Positions 8,401 to 15,942 of a stretch of DNA of 64,000 nucleotides are shown here, one piece after another. This DNA is from JAICKM01 sp038228295 (GTDB lineage Bacteria > Chloroflexota > Chloroflexia > QHBQ01 > JAICKM01): NCBI GenBank assembly GCA_038228295.1, contig JBBRPH010000002.1:1-64000 (forward strand), in the 5' to 3' direction. Both the position numbers and the translations under genes were made by a program. The notes beneath the pieces are model-generated. The model searched no databases. It saw only the letters and a list, made by a program, of their open reading frames with translations, and was not told where the DNA came from. How positions within the stretch are numbered: the first letter of the stretch is position 1; every line of letters starts with the position of its first letter.

Positions 8401-9109
8401 CCAACCTAAAATGAGCCATCAGACACGCCGTGTCACTGGGGCGGAGGCATTGGTGCGTTGGCCTCACCCCGACTTAGGGCTGCTGGGGCCGGACCGCTTC
8501 GTGCCACTGGCCGAGCATACCGGTCTGATGAAGTCTCTTAGCCACTGGGTTTTGACTACCGCGCTACGCCAGTGTCGCGCTTGGTGGGAAGCCGGTGTCA
8601 CGCTGCCTATTGCCGTCAACCTCGCCATGAGTGATCTGCATGATCCTCACCTGCCGGATGTTGTGGCTCGGTTGCTGCACAGCGCCGGTATCGCACCCGA
8701 TCTGTTGCGCATTGAGATCACCGAGGGCGCCGCGATGGCCGATGTCGGACTCACGATTGATGTGCTGACCCAGCTTCGCAACAGTGGTGTGCAGCTCGCC
8801 ATTGACGATTTCGGCACCGGCCACTCCTCGCTGGCGCAGTTGAAGCGCCTGCCGTTGGATCAGTTGAAAATTGATAAATCGTTTATCCATGATCTTACGC
8901 TCAATGATAACGATGCGGCGATTGTGCGCTCAACGATTGACCTCGGCCATACGCTCGGCCTCACTGTAGTCGCCGAAGGGATCGAAGACCCGGAGACCTG
9001 GGATTTGCTGACCCTCTTGGGCTGCGACGAAGGCCAGGGCTACCACTTGAGCCGTCCTATCCCTGCCGCCGGCATCCTAGCGTGGGTAGAACAGCTAGGC
9101 CCCGCCTAA
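5489..9109 (+). CDS. PAS-GAF-GAF-PAS-GAF-GGDEF-EAL cyclic-di-GMP enzyme
   Basis: 1206 residues; start ATG 5489 after GGGTAGGA. Order: PAS (about 15-130), GAF (about 140-290), GAF (about 320-470), PAS (about 478-600, with VAPSGVWTFLNPAWTTLTGFS), GAF (about 610-760), GGDEF (about 790-945) and EAL (about 955-1200). The cyclase signature GGDEF is intact at residues 860-864 and RPND lies five residues before it, matching the RxxD inhibitory I-site. The phosphodiesterase has EAL at 986-988, EITEGAAM, IDDFGTGHSSLAQL and KIDKSFI, so both activities may be retained. There is no membrane segment; it is probably a soluble sensor of small ligands or redox state. The stop overlaps the convergent nadA stop. 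Confidence 0.93.
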   Translation: MLHGIKTHQAPVALMDEAFLRLLVTQTPALLWAVDLDLRLTMSSGAALETLRLLPDSTVGITVAEFFGTHDAEPSPLAAHQRALTGETVNYEFTRQDRIFHSQIAPLRTPDGRIIGVTGVALDLTEQRRAEFVLEGQKQVLELLAEGAPLPVVLTALVLFMEVQAGDALCAIYLRDADTPTLRLIAAPSLPSAYQTALAQIPIGSLGGACGLAVERGEVVIVPDMAVDPLYVPWLDVATACGLRACWSSPIRATDDEVLGTFAMYYRQPQRPGEFDLQLAAVATHLARIAITRTRAEAVLHTNERQYRTLLAAAQRQAQELALLDQVRTVVTEELDLVVVFRTVVQAIAYTFGYTQVSLYLCEGDVLALQHQVGYDRVFDRIPIQGGIMGRVIRTGRPVLLTDVGSDPDFIAAIDGIVSEVCVPLLDQGSVVGVLNLESTAGVVLTAADLDLMRTLGAHIGNTIGRSRLYTEISVSEQRYRLVVNTVQEVIFQVAPSGVWTFLNPAWTTLTGFSLAESLGTPMLDYMHPDDRSLKYAVFQRLINGVEPSCRLQVRYGTKTGAYCWMDLHAQATHAPDGSLIGVSGTLMDITSRVQAEENLRRQNEELSALHDTALGLINQLDHHSLLEAVVTRATALLDTPHVYLYVVDVETNTIVLRSGTGVFARQVGYRLKRGSGLAGRVWESGRPLVVDDYLSWNGRQVDLDSLGLRAVVGIPLQAGAEVAGVIGLAYLEEGRRLTPDILPLLTRFGQLASLALENARLYAAAQQEVEERTRAEATLAHLALHDSLTGLPNRSLLHDRLNKALQPHSPPLALLVMDLDRFKEVNDTLGHHFGDLLLREIGARLAALVRPNDTVARLGGDEFAVLLPNTDGRAAQRVVRRILKLLEQSFELEGRLLDVRASIGIALSPAHGRDAVTLLRRGDVAMYHAKRTGSGYTVYNLDHDPYSAGRLTLITELRRAIGQDELVLYYQPKMSHQTRRVTGAEALVRWPHPDLGLLGPDRFVPLAEHTGLMKSLSHWVLTTALRQCRAWWEAGVTLPIAVNLAMSDLHDPHLPDVVARLLHSAGIAPDLLRIEITEGAAMADVGLTIDVLTQLRNSGVQLAIDDFGTGHSSLAQLKRLPLDQLKIDKSFIHDLTLNDNDAAIVRSTIDLGHTLGLTVVAEGIEDPETWDLLTLLGCDEGQGYHLSRPIPAAGILAWVEQLGPA

Positions 9110-10131
9110 CCTTTGATTGCCAGCATCCGCTCGATACTGCCGCGCGCGCGGTCGGCGATAGTGGACGGTACTTCGACGGTGGGTGACAGGTCGCGCAGGG
9201 TGTCGCGTAGCTTGGGCAGTGTGATCTGCTTCATATAGCGGCAGACGGCGGCTTCGTCAGCGGCCACAAATTGTTTGTTGGGTGCTTCTTTCCGTAGCCG
9301 GTGCAGTAAACCGGTCTCCGTGGCGACCAAATGAATTTGCGTCGGCGAGTGGATCGCATGTTTGACCATGCCCTCGGTGGATAGCACTTCGACTCCTGCG
9401 CCCGGCAGATCGCCCCGGTCCCGTGCCCACAGGTAGCGGCTGGTGCAGCCGCATTCGGGGTGGATGAGCAGGTCGGCCTCTGGGTGTGCGGCTTGCACGG
9501 CGCGCATCTCGTCCGGTCGGATGCCTGCATGAACGTGGCACTCACCCATCCAAATGTGCATATTCTCGCGTCCCAAGGAGCGCTTCAGCCAGGTGCCCAA
9601 AAACACATCGGGCAAGAATAAGATCTCGCGCTCGGCGGGAATGGCGCGGATCACGGCTTGGGCGTTGCCGCTGGTCACGCAGTAATCGGTCTCGGCCTTG
9701 ATCTCTGCTGTAGTGTTGACATAACTAACGACTACTGCGCCGGGGTGTTCGGCTTTCCAAGCCAGCAGTTGCTCCAAGGTGATCGATTCGGCCAGCGAGC
9801 AGCCCGCCGTCAGGTCGGGAATCAGCACTGTGGCAGTCGGGTTGAGGATTTTGACCGTCTCGGCCATGAAATAGACACCGCACATGGCGATAACTGGGGC
9901 GGAGGTGCGCCCGGCTTCAATCGCCAGGCCCAACGAGTCGCCGACATAATCGGCTACGTCCTGGATTTCAGGCACCTGGTAGTTGTGGGCCAGGATTACG
10001 GCATTTTGTTGCCGCGCCAGATCGCGTACTTCCTGTTGCATGAGTGCGACGGCGGCGGCTTCGGCGGGCGCGGTGGCACCGAGCATCGGGAAAATTATGT
10101 GGCTAGGATGAGTTTGCGTGGTGGTTGCCAT
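9106..10131 (-). CDS. nadA: Quinolinate synthase NadA
   Basis: 341 residues. Condenses iminoaspartate with dihydroxyacetone phosphate to quinolinate in de novo NAD synthesis, using a [4Fe-4S] cluster. Recognised by AVILAHNYQVPEIQDVADYVGDSLGLA, VIAMCGVYFMAETVKILNP, LIPDLTAGCSLA, WMGECHVHAG, HPECGCTSRYL and a late cysteine in AAVCRYMKQITL; cysteines in the middle, HPEC and late blocks supply the cluster. Its ATG shares one base with the nadC stop (TAATG), so translation is probably coupled. It is the last gene of nrtR-nadB-nadC-nadA. Its stop overlaps the stop of the convergent GGDEF/EAL gene. Confidence 0.97.
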   Translation of the reverse strand: MATTTQTHPSHIIFPMLGATAPAEAAAVALMQQEVRDLARQQNAVILAHNYQVPEIQDVADYVGDSLGLAIEAGRTSAPVIAMCGVYFMAETVKILNPTATVLIPDLTAGCSLAESITLEQLLAWKAEHPGAVVVSYVNTTAEIKAETDYCVTSGNAQAVIRAIPAEREILFLPDVFLGTWLKRSLGRENMHIWMGECHVHAGIRPDEMRAVQAAHPEADLLIHPECGCTSRYLWARDRGDLPGAGVEVLSTEGMVKHAIHSPTQIHLVATETGLLHRLRKEAPNKQFVAADEAAVCRYMKQITLPKLRDTLRDLSPTVEVPSTIADRARGSIERMLAIKG

Positions 10132-10997
10132 TAGAATACCTCCAGGGAAAAGTCAAGCGCGCCTGCCGAGTGGGTGAGTGCCCCTAGCGAAATAAAGTCC
10201 ACGCCGGTAGCGGCGATGTCGGCCAAGCTAGCGAGGGTAATACCGCCGCTGGCTTCGAGCCGCGCCCGCCCAGCGGTGTGCGTGACGGCGGCGTGCAGTT
10301 CAGCGGGGCTGTGGTTGTCAAGCAGGATCAGTTCAGCGCCGGCAGCCAACGCCTCATCGAGTTCAGCCCGATTGGTGACCTCCACTTCCACCACCTGCGC
10401 CGGGGCGATACGCGCGCGGGCGGCGGCGATAGCACGGGTGATGCCGCCGGCGGCGCGGATATGGTTCTCTTTGATCAGCACTGCGTCGTCCAACCCGGCG
10501 CGATGGTTGCGGCAGCCGCCGACGCGCACGGCGTACTTTTCCAGAACCCGGTGGCCGGGCGTGGTCTTGCGCGTATCCAGCACGGTAGCCGGCGTGCCGG
10601 CCGTGAGGTCGGCGGCGTGGCGGCTAGCGGTAGCGACTCCGGAGAGGCGTTGCACAAAGTTGAGCGCGGTGCGCTCGCCGCTCAGGATCGCGCGGGCTGG
10701 GCCTTCCAAGCGCGCCACCACGCGCCGCTCCCCCCAGGAGCCTTCTTCGGCGCAGGGAATGACGCGCACCCGCGGGTCCACGGCGGCAAACACCGCCATG
10801 ATCAGCGGTAGGCCGCAGAACACGCCGGCTTGCTTCTGCCAAATTTCGGCGCTCGCCTGTGCGTCGGGCGCTACCGTCGCCTCCGTGGTCAGGTCGCCGC
10901 GCCCAATGTCTTCGCTCAGGGCCAGGTGGATAATCGCGTCAATAGCGGCGCTACCACCTAGCGTGGCAACCGGGGGTGTCTCGGTTACAGAGGTCAT
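10131..10997 (-). CDS. nadC: Nicotinate-nucleotide pyrophosphorylase NadC
   Basis: 288 residues. Converts quinolinate and PRPP to nicotinate mononucleotide, CO2 and pyrophosphate. Signatures: LSEDIGRGDLTTEAT, GERTALNFVQRLSGVAT, LDTRKTTPGHRVLEKYAVRVGGCRNHRAGLDDAVLIKENHI with the substrate-binding Arg/Lys/His residues, then ILLDNHSP, LEASGGITL and FISLGALTHS of the phosphate-binding half of the barrel. Length is normal. The start overlaps the nadB stop region at 10997, and the stop shares a base with the nadA start, so the three biosynthetic genes are tightly packed. Confidence 0.97.
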   Translation of the reverse strand: MTSVTETPPVATLGGSAAIDAIIHLALSEDIGRGDLTTEATVAPDAQASAEIWQKQAGVFCGLPLIMAVFAAVDPRVRVIPCAEEGSWGERRVVARLEGPARAILSGERTALNFVQRLSGVATASRHAADLTAGTPATVLDTRKTTPGHRVLEKYAVRVGGCRNHRAGLDDAVLIKENHIRAAGGITRAIAAARARIAPAQVVEVEVTNRAELDEALAAGAELILLDNHSPAELHAAVTHTAGRARLEASGGITLASLADIAATGVDFISLGALTHSAGALDFSLEVF

Positions 10998-12553
10998 CAG
11001 TCCACAATCCTCTCAAACTGGGGCGCATAGCCGCGCCGCCAATGGATACGGCCCCGCCAAACTGGGTCGCCGGCGGGGGCATCGGTGCGATAGTGTGCGC
11101 CCCGGCTCTCAGCCCGCAGGAGCGCGGCGTGCGTTGCCAACGCGGCTAGCCGCCCGTCGCTGGGGCAGTCGGGCGCAGCGGGATCAGGCAGATCGGTTAG
11201 TAGCCCGGCTAGCCGCTCGCCGTCGCGCTCCACGCCTAAATCCTGATCTAGGCGGAGGGGCAGGTTCGACGGCGTGGTGCATGAAACGTGAAACATGAAA
11301 CGTGAGACGGCTTGCGTAGCGGGAATAGCTTCGGTGAGCGGCACCGTTTGCCACAAGCCACTGGTCTCTATTCCATAGGTCGCCTGCCGCCCTTCGCACT
11401 TGAGCGCCGCCTGGGCGGCACGTTCGCCGAAGACGAGGCATTCGAGCATTGAGTTGGATGCAAGGCGGTTGGCCCCTTGTGCGCCGGTACAGGCCGCCTC
11501 GCCCGCTACGTACAGGCCGGGCACGCCGGTGCGGCCCCAGGTGTCGGTGCGGACTCCGCCCATGCAATAGTGTGCGGCGGGCGCGATGGGCAGGAGGTCA
11601 CGGGCCAGGTCAAGGCCGTAGGCAGCAACGCCGGCCAGAATGTTCGGGAAGCGGGCGGCGACGAAAGCCGGGTCCAGATCGTGCAGGGTCAGATAAACCG
11701 GGCCTTGTGTCGCCAGATGACGGGCGACAGTGCGCGCTACCACATCGCGCGCCAGCAACGGGTTGACGACTTCACGCCCGCCACCGTCCACTAGCCGCGC
11801 TCCTTCGCCGCGCAAGGCTTCGGTCAGCAAATAGGTCGGGCCTTCGGGCAGGGCCAGTGCGGTGGGGTGGAACTGGACAAACTCCAGGTCGGCCAGAGTC
11901 GCCCCGGCTTGCCAGGCCAGGCTCAGGCCCAGGCCGCGATTTTCGGGCGGGTTGGTGGTGCGGCCCCATAGACCGGCATAGCCACCGGTCGCCAGCAGCA
12001 CCGCCCGCGCGGGCAATGTCTGGCCCCGACTCTCTACGCCGGTCACGCACCCAGCGGCCAGCGTCAGCCGGTCTACCGGCGTTTCGTCGCACAGTGTGAT
12101 GCGTGGGTGGGCCAGGGCACGCAGCAGCAGTGCGCTGGATACCCGTTCGCCGGTGGCGCCGCCGCCGGCGTGTAGGATGCGCCGGCGGCCGTGGCCGGCT
12201 TCCAGCCCTAGGTCGGGGTGTTTGGCCCCGCCGTCGAACGGCATTCCGCTTTGCAACAACCGCTCGATGATGCGCCGGCCTTCTGTGACCAGCACATGGA
12301 CGGCAGCCTTATCGTTCAAGTCTGCGCCCACAGCCAGGGTGTCGGTTTCGTGCAGCTCAGGATAATCGTCGGGGCCAATGGCGGCGGCGATGCCTCCTTG
12401 CGCCCAGCGGCTTGAGCCGGACAGCGCCGGCCCGGCGGTGATCAGGCGCACGGCTGCACCTTCTTCGGCGGCGGTGAGCGCCGCGCTCAGGCCGGCTACG
12501 CCGCTGCCGACCACACACAAATCGGCGGGCGCACTGGAGTTATTGCGGTCCAT
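10997..12553 (-). CDS. nadB: L-aspartate oxidase NadB
   Basis: 518 residues from ATG 12553, chosen because GAGGAG lies 8 nt upstream; a longer frame to 12706 runs into nrtR. Oxidises L-aspartate to iminoaspartate, feeding NadA. FAD-binding start DLCVVGSGVAGLSAALTAAEEGA, then SGSSRWAQGGIAAA, HAGGGATGERVSSALL, FVQFHPTAL, LTEALRGEGARLVD, CMGGVRTDTWGRTGVPGLYVAGEAACTGAQGANRLASNSMLECLVFG. A linker before the C-terminal helical domain contains SRFMFHVSCTTPS, encoded by a repeat of the GTGAAACATGAAACGTGA type; this is the place where the family varies in length. The gene overlaps the nrtR end by 14 nt. Confidence 0.96.
   Translation of the reverse strand: MDRNNSSAPADLCVVGSGVAGLSAALTAAEEGAAVRLITAGPALSGSSRWAQGGIAAAIGPDDYPELHETDTLAVGADLNDKAAVHVLVTEGRRIIERLLQSGMPFDGGAKHPDLGLEAGHGRRRILHAGGGATGERVSSALLLRALAHPRITLCDETPVDRLTLAAGCVTGVESRGQTLPARAVLLATGGYAGLWGRTTNPPENRGLGLSLAWQAGATLADLEFVQFHPTALALPEGPTYLLTEALRGEGARLVDGGGREVVNPLLARDVVARTVARHLATQGPVYLTLHDLDPAFVAARFPNILAGVAAYGLDLARDLLPIAPAAHYCMGGVRTDTWGRTGVPGLYVAGEAACTGAQGANRLASNSMLECLVFGERAAQAALKCEGRQATYGIETSGLWQTVPLTEAIPATQAVSRFMFHVSCTTPSNLPLRLDQDLGVERDGERLAGLLTDLPDPAAPDCPSDGRLAALATHAALLRAESRGAHYRTDAPAGDPVWRGRIHWRRGYAPQFERIVD
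11281..11308. repeat. ATGAAACGTGAAAC-type repeat inside nadB
   Basis: ATGAAACGTGAAACATGAAA followed by CGTGAG, the same word family that fills gaps at 22570, 34504 and 62680. It is read in frame in the nadB linker, which argues that the element can insert into coding DNA. Confidence 0.75.
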
Positions 12554-13313
12554 TGCCTTCTCCTCTTTCATGCCAGGGCAGTTCGCGCTCCCAGGTGCCG
12601 GCCAGCGGCCCGGTGAACGCATACAGATCACCCGGTCGCCCCACCCGCCCGCTCTCGGCCCGTTGCCCCACCGAGGCCAGCGCACCCGACGCGAATAGGG
12701 CGGCAAACGCTTTCTTAAAATTGCTGGTATTTAACCGCACCAGCGCCGGATCGAGGATCGCTGCATAGACGGCGCGCAGTTCCGGCAGTGTGAACCGCTC
12801 CGGCAGCAGTTGGAAGGCGATCCACGAATAGCGCAGCTTCGATTGGATGCGGTTCGCTGCGCCGCGCAGGATGTCGGTGTGATCAAACGCCAATCGCTCG
12901 TTGGGCACGCTCCGCACGGGCACCCACGCGGCACGCAACACGCCGCCGCCGGGGACCAGCGTCAACTCGTCGCTCCGCTCCAGCGCCAGGTGCGCCACCG
13001 AGACGACGCGGCCGCGCGTATCGCGTTGCGGATCGCCGAAGGTGCCCAGTTGCTCCAGATACCAACCTGCCGCGTCGAGTCCGGCTTTAGTCCGCAATGC
13101 CCGCCGCGCCGCTGCGTCAAACGTCTCACTGGCGCGTGCCAATACGCCCGGTAAGGCCCATTTGCCGGCGAACGCCGGGTCGTCCAGTTGCACCAGCAGC
13201 ACCTGCCAGGCTTCGTCAATGGTGGGAGCCTCGCGTACTGTGAACAATACTACGTCTACCGCTACCACCGCGTTAGGTTGCAAAGCAGGGATCATGGGCG
13301 ACGGTTCTTTCAT
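12540..13313 (-). CDS. nrtR: NrtR-type NUDIX/winged-helix repressor of NAD synthesis
   Basis: 257 residues. N-terminal NUDIX-fold domain (about 1-150: VVAVDVVLFTV, FAGKWALPGVLARASETFDAAARRALRTKAGL) and C-terminal winged helix (about 165-235: LPERFTLPELRAVYAAILDPALVRLNTSNFKKAF, VGRPGDLYAF). In the NUDIX box the catalytic REUxEE acids are replaced (RRALRTKAG), as in NrtR regulators, which bind ADP-ribose instead of hydrolysing it and then leave DNA. Heading the nadBCA operon supports the assignment. A strong promoter and a palindrome that could be its operator lie directly upstream, suggesting autorepression. Confidence 0.88.
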   Translation of the reverse strand: MKEPSPMIPALQPNAVVAVDVVLFTVREAPTIDEAWQVLLVQLDDPAFAGKWALPGVLARASETFDAAARRALRTKAGLDAAGWYLEQLGTFGDPQRDTRGRVVSVAHLALERSDELTLVPGGGVLRAAWVPVRSVPNERLAFDHTDILRGAANRIQSKLRYSWIAFQLLPERFTLPELRAVYAAILDPALVRLNTSNFKKAFAALFASGALASVGQRAESGRVGRPGDLYAFTGPLAGTWERELPWHERGEGNGPQ

Positions 13314-13328
13314 CTTGTAGCGCCTTCT

Positions 13329-13351
13329 ATTAAACTCTAAGAGATTTTAAT
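13329..13351. promoter_or_regulatory. Candidate NrtR operator
   Basis: Inverted repeat ATTAAACTCT-AAG-AGATTTTAAT, 9 of 10 arm positions matching, A/T-rich in a GC-rich region. It lies 13-35 bp downstream of the -10 of the nrtR-nad promoter and 16 bp before the nrtR ATG, where a bound repressor would block transcription. The link to NrtR is inferred from position and gene content. Confidence 0.65.
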
Positions 13352-13363
13352 CCAAACAATTAG

Positions 13364-13392
13364 ATTATAGCATAGTTTTATTGTCTTGTCTA
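13364..13392 (-). promoter_or_regulatory. Promoter of nrtR-nadB-nadC-nadA
   Basis: On the minus strand TAGACA (13387-13392), 17 bp, then TATAAT (13364-13369) with the extended TGC before it. Transcription would start near 13357, just before the palindrome. A weaker plus-strand -10 TATAGT at 13406-13411 may serve the divergent esterase. Confidence 0.8.
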
Positions 13393-13496
13393 GTAGGATC
13401 TATGGTATAGTAGCCGCGATTGGTGACCCTGCTCCTTGATCCGTGGGCGGTGGGCCATCAGTCGCCAATTATCAGTGAATTTTCACTTTTCGCTAT

Positions 13497-14714
13497 ATGC
13501 TGAGGTATTTTGTGACTGAAACGAGGAAACGTGGCCTACTACCGACCCTGTCGGCTTGGGGCCGGCTCGCGTGGGGCGCGCTGTTTGCCGGCATCGGCCT
13601 ACTGGCGGTGGTGCCTGCACCGACCGGCGACTTGTGGAAGCTGGGATTGGGTGTGACGGAGTGGGGACACTGGATCGGCCTACTGGCGTTGGTGCCGCTG
13701 CTGCCCGGTTGGTGGCGCAGCCGGCCGGGACAGGCCGGTGCACTGCTGGGCTTAATCGGGGCGGGACTGGCCTTCTCCTCGTTGGTGCAGGCATTTTCGG
13801 TGGCCGCGCAGGTGCCCGACGCGCTTACGGTGGCTTTCGGCGCGGCGCGCCCGCGTAGCAGCGCCGGCTCGCTGGTAGTCCCCGCCCGTGCTAGGCCGTT
13901 TAGCCTACTGGATGTGCTGCGCGGTATGCCGCAGCCGGCGGTGCGTCGCGATACCCTGACCTATGCCACGCCCGAAGGTGGACCGCTGGCGCTCGATCTC
14001 TATCGTCCGGTCGGTGACACGCGGCACAATCCCTGTGTGATCACGATCCACGGTGGTTCGTGGCAAAACGGTAGCCGCGTGGATCTGCCCGAATTGAATC
14101 GTTACCTCGCCGGACAGGGCTATGCGGTCGCCGCGATTGACTACCGCATGGCCCCCCGTTGGCAGTTCCCGACCGAAATAGACGATGTGCGGACTGCCTT
14201 GGCTTACCTGAAAGCTCATGCCGCCGACCTGGGCATCGATCCCACCCAATTCGTGTTGCTGGGCCGCTCTGCGGGGGCGCAAATGGCGCTACTGACCGCC
14301 TACACGCCGCCTGATCCGATGATTCACGGCGTGATCTCACTATATGGCCCCACCGATTTAGTCTACGGCTACGAGCACCCGGCTAATCCGGCGGTGCTGG
14401 ATAGCGTGGCAGTACAAGATGCGTATCTTGGCGGCAACCCCACCACTGCGCCCGCCGCTTATGCCGCCGCCGCGCCCATCAATTTCGTTGGACCCAGCAC
14501 ACCGCCGACCCTGCTGATCCACGGTGGGCGCGATGATCTGGTCTTTCCGGTGCAAAGCGGCCGGCTGGCCGCCCGTCTCCAGGCGGTCGGCCGGCCTTAT
14601 TACTATGTGCGCCTACCGTGGGCGAACCACGGTTGCGACGTGAACCTCAACGGTCCCTGCGGCCAGATCACGACTTACGCTGTCGAACGCTTCCTGGCAG
14701 CGGTCGTACATTGA
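13497..14714 (+). CDS. Membrane-anchored alpha/beta-hydrolase esterase
   Basis: 405 residues. Residues 1-115 hold about three hydrophobic segments (RLAWGALFAGIGLLAVVPAP, HWIGLLALVPLLPGWW, AGALLGLIGAGLAFSSLVQAFSV). The rest is an alpha/beta hydrolase of the BD-FAE/carboxylesterase type: VITIHGGSWQNG (oxyanion HGG), the nucleophile elbow GRSAG with Ser258, IHGGRDDLVFPVQSG (catalytic Asp) and PWANHGCDV (catalytic His). It probably cleaves acyl esters at the outer face of the membrane; the substrate is unknown. There is no clear ribosome binding site before ATG 13497. Divergent from the NAD operon, from which it shows no functional link. Confidence 0.85.
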   Translation: MLRYFVTETRKRGLLPTLSAWGRLAWGALFAGIGLLAVVPAPTGDLWKLGLGVTEWGHWIGLLALVPLLPGWWRSRPGQAGALLGLIGAGLAFSSLVQAFSVAAQVPDALTVAFGAARPRSSAGSLVVPARARPFSLLDVLRGMPQPAVRRDTLTYATPEGGPLALDLYRPVGDTRHNPCVITIHGGSWQNGSRVDLPELNRYLAGQGYAVAAIDYRMAPRWQFPTEIDDVRTALAYLKAHAADLGIDPTQFVLLGRSAGAQMALLTAYTPPDPMIHGVISLYGPTDLVYGYEHPANPAVLDSVAVQDAYLGGNPTTAPAAYAAAAPINFVGPSTPPTLLIHGGRDDLVFPVQSGRLAARLQAVGRPYYYVRLPWANHGCDVNLNGPCGQITTYAVERFLAAVVH

Positions 14715-14781
14715 CGGGCCGCACCCGCACCTTTTCCTGATAGCCTAAAGCGGCATGGGTGCGGTGGGCGCCGGCGGTAGA

Positions 14782-15393
14782 TTAGCTGTTCGCCCGGACC
14801 AATGGTTCGTCTACGACGTGCTGGGAGACGAACCAAACTTGGAGTTCGTTGCGGCGCAGCACGTCCGACATCAGGAGATCGTTGCTGCCCCAGTCTTTGC
14901 TCTTTTCGGTCAGGTCAATCGCCTCGCGCACTTCAGTGCAAATCAGTTCATGCGCTTCGAGCAGGCGCGAGATCATGACCGGCACTTCTTCCGCTCCGGG
15001 CGGGGGAGCTTCGATCTTGGTCAGGCGGCTCACATCGCCCGGCATCCCGGTAGAGACCCCGCCCAGCGTTTGCACGCGCTCGGCCAGTAAATCTACCAGT
15101 TCCAACTGCTCGTCGGCGTGTTTGTCGAACAGCAGATGCAACTGGTAGAAGGTCGGCCCGGCTACCTGCCAGTGGTGCTTTTTATACATACTATAGAGCG
15201 TGATCGTGTCAGCCAGAATCTGGTTCAGCACTTCGGCGCTCTGCTGACGAGCTTGTTCATCGAGGCCGATAGGCAGGTAGCGCACGGTGCCGTACTTCTG
15301 CACTTCGCGCCCGCGCTGATTCAGAATCGGCTGATCTTCACTGGTCGTGCTGACCACTTTGCCGTCCTTTGAATTGGTGTTTCGTTTCGCCAT
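14782..15393 (-). CDS. dps: Dps-family ferritin-like DNA-protection protein
   Basis: 203 residues; GGAGG lies 11 nt before ATG 15393. Dps dodecamers oxidise Fe(II) with hydrogen peroxide and store iron, protecting DNA. The inter-subunit ferroxidase ligands are visible in KHHWQVAGPTFYQLHLLFDKHADEQLELVDLLAERV. A basic/polar N-terminal tail (MAKRNTNSKDGK and onward, about 30 residues) precedes the bundle and could bind DNA. The C-terminus ELQVWFVSQHVV is also typical. It is a single gene between a convergent esterase and an acetyltransferase. Confidence 0.92.
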   Translation of the reverse strand: MAKRNTNSKDGKVVSTTSEDQPILNQRGREVQKYGTVRYLPIGLDEQARQQSAEVLNQILADTITLYSMYKKHHWQVAGPTFYQLHLLFDKHADEQLELVDLLAERVQTLGGVSTGMPGDVSRLTKIEAPPPGAEEVPVMISRLLEAHELICTEVREAIDLTEKSKDWGSNDLLMSDVLRRNELQVWFVSQHVVDEPLVRANS

Positions 15394-15420
15394 TGCTAGT
15401 AATCCTCCATATTTCCTTAT

Positions 15421-15933
15421 TTAGCTTAGTATCAGCAGGACTTCGTCAACATCCTGGTCGCCTGCCCCGGTAGAACCCTGGTCTCCGCCGAGCATTAGGA
15501 ACCCACACTTTTCCAACACGCGCCGCGATGCAATATTGTGCAAAGCTACGTGGGCATAGAGTGGGCGCACTGTCACCTGCTTTAGAAACGCGACCAGGGC
15601 CTGGGTTGCCACTCCCCGGCCCCAATATGGCCGGCCCAGCCAGTAGCCGACTGCGTGCGCCCCATCCTGTTCCCAACTCCCGATATTGCCCGCTACCTGC
15701 CCGTCGCAGAGGATGGTTTGCGCGGTGAGGGTCGCGTCGGCCAAAATCTTGTGCCAGTGGGCCATAAATGCCGGCCTTTCCCTGGCTGGGAAGGCGGCCA
15801 TCTGCGTTGCCTGTGGATCCCATTGCTGCTCGAAGAAGATGGGCAGATCCGCTGCCTGCACAGCGCGTAGCTCAACCATGCCGACTCCTGCGTTGGGGGT
15901 AAGTCTGTCCACAGCGGTCTCCTCTATCAACAC
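15421..15933 (-). CDS. GNAT-family N-acetyltransferase (RimJ/RimL-like)
   Basis: 170 residues. Transfers an acyl group from acyl-CoA to an amine. Visible: VELRAVQAADLPIFFEQQWDP at the start, GNIGSWEQDGAHAVGYWLGRPYWGRGVATQALVAFL, where GRGVAT is the Q/RxxGxG/A pyrophosphate loop, and NIASRRVLEKCGFLMLG, the conserved N..S..V.EK.GF block. The acceptor is unknown. It ends 28 nt before Dps begins and may be cotranscribed with it. Confidence 0.88.
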   Translation of the reverse strand: MLIEETAVDRLTPNAGVGMVELRAVQAADLPIFFEQQWDPQATQMAAFPARERPAFMAHWHKILADATLTAQTILCDGQVAGNIGSWEQDGAHAVGYWLGRPYWGRGVATQALVAFLKQVTVRPLYAHVALHNIASRRVLEKCGFLMLGGDQGSTGAGDQDVDEVLLILS

Positions 15934-15942
15934 TCCTGTTAC

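Noticed and set aside
10174..11298. 374-residue open frame on the plus strand across nadC and nadB
   Set aside because: It is antisense to two well-recognised NAD genes and its translation is rich in Ser, Arg and Thr with no family marks; a GC-rich shadow.
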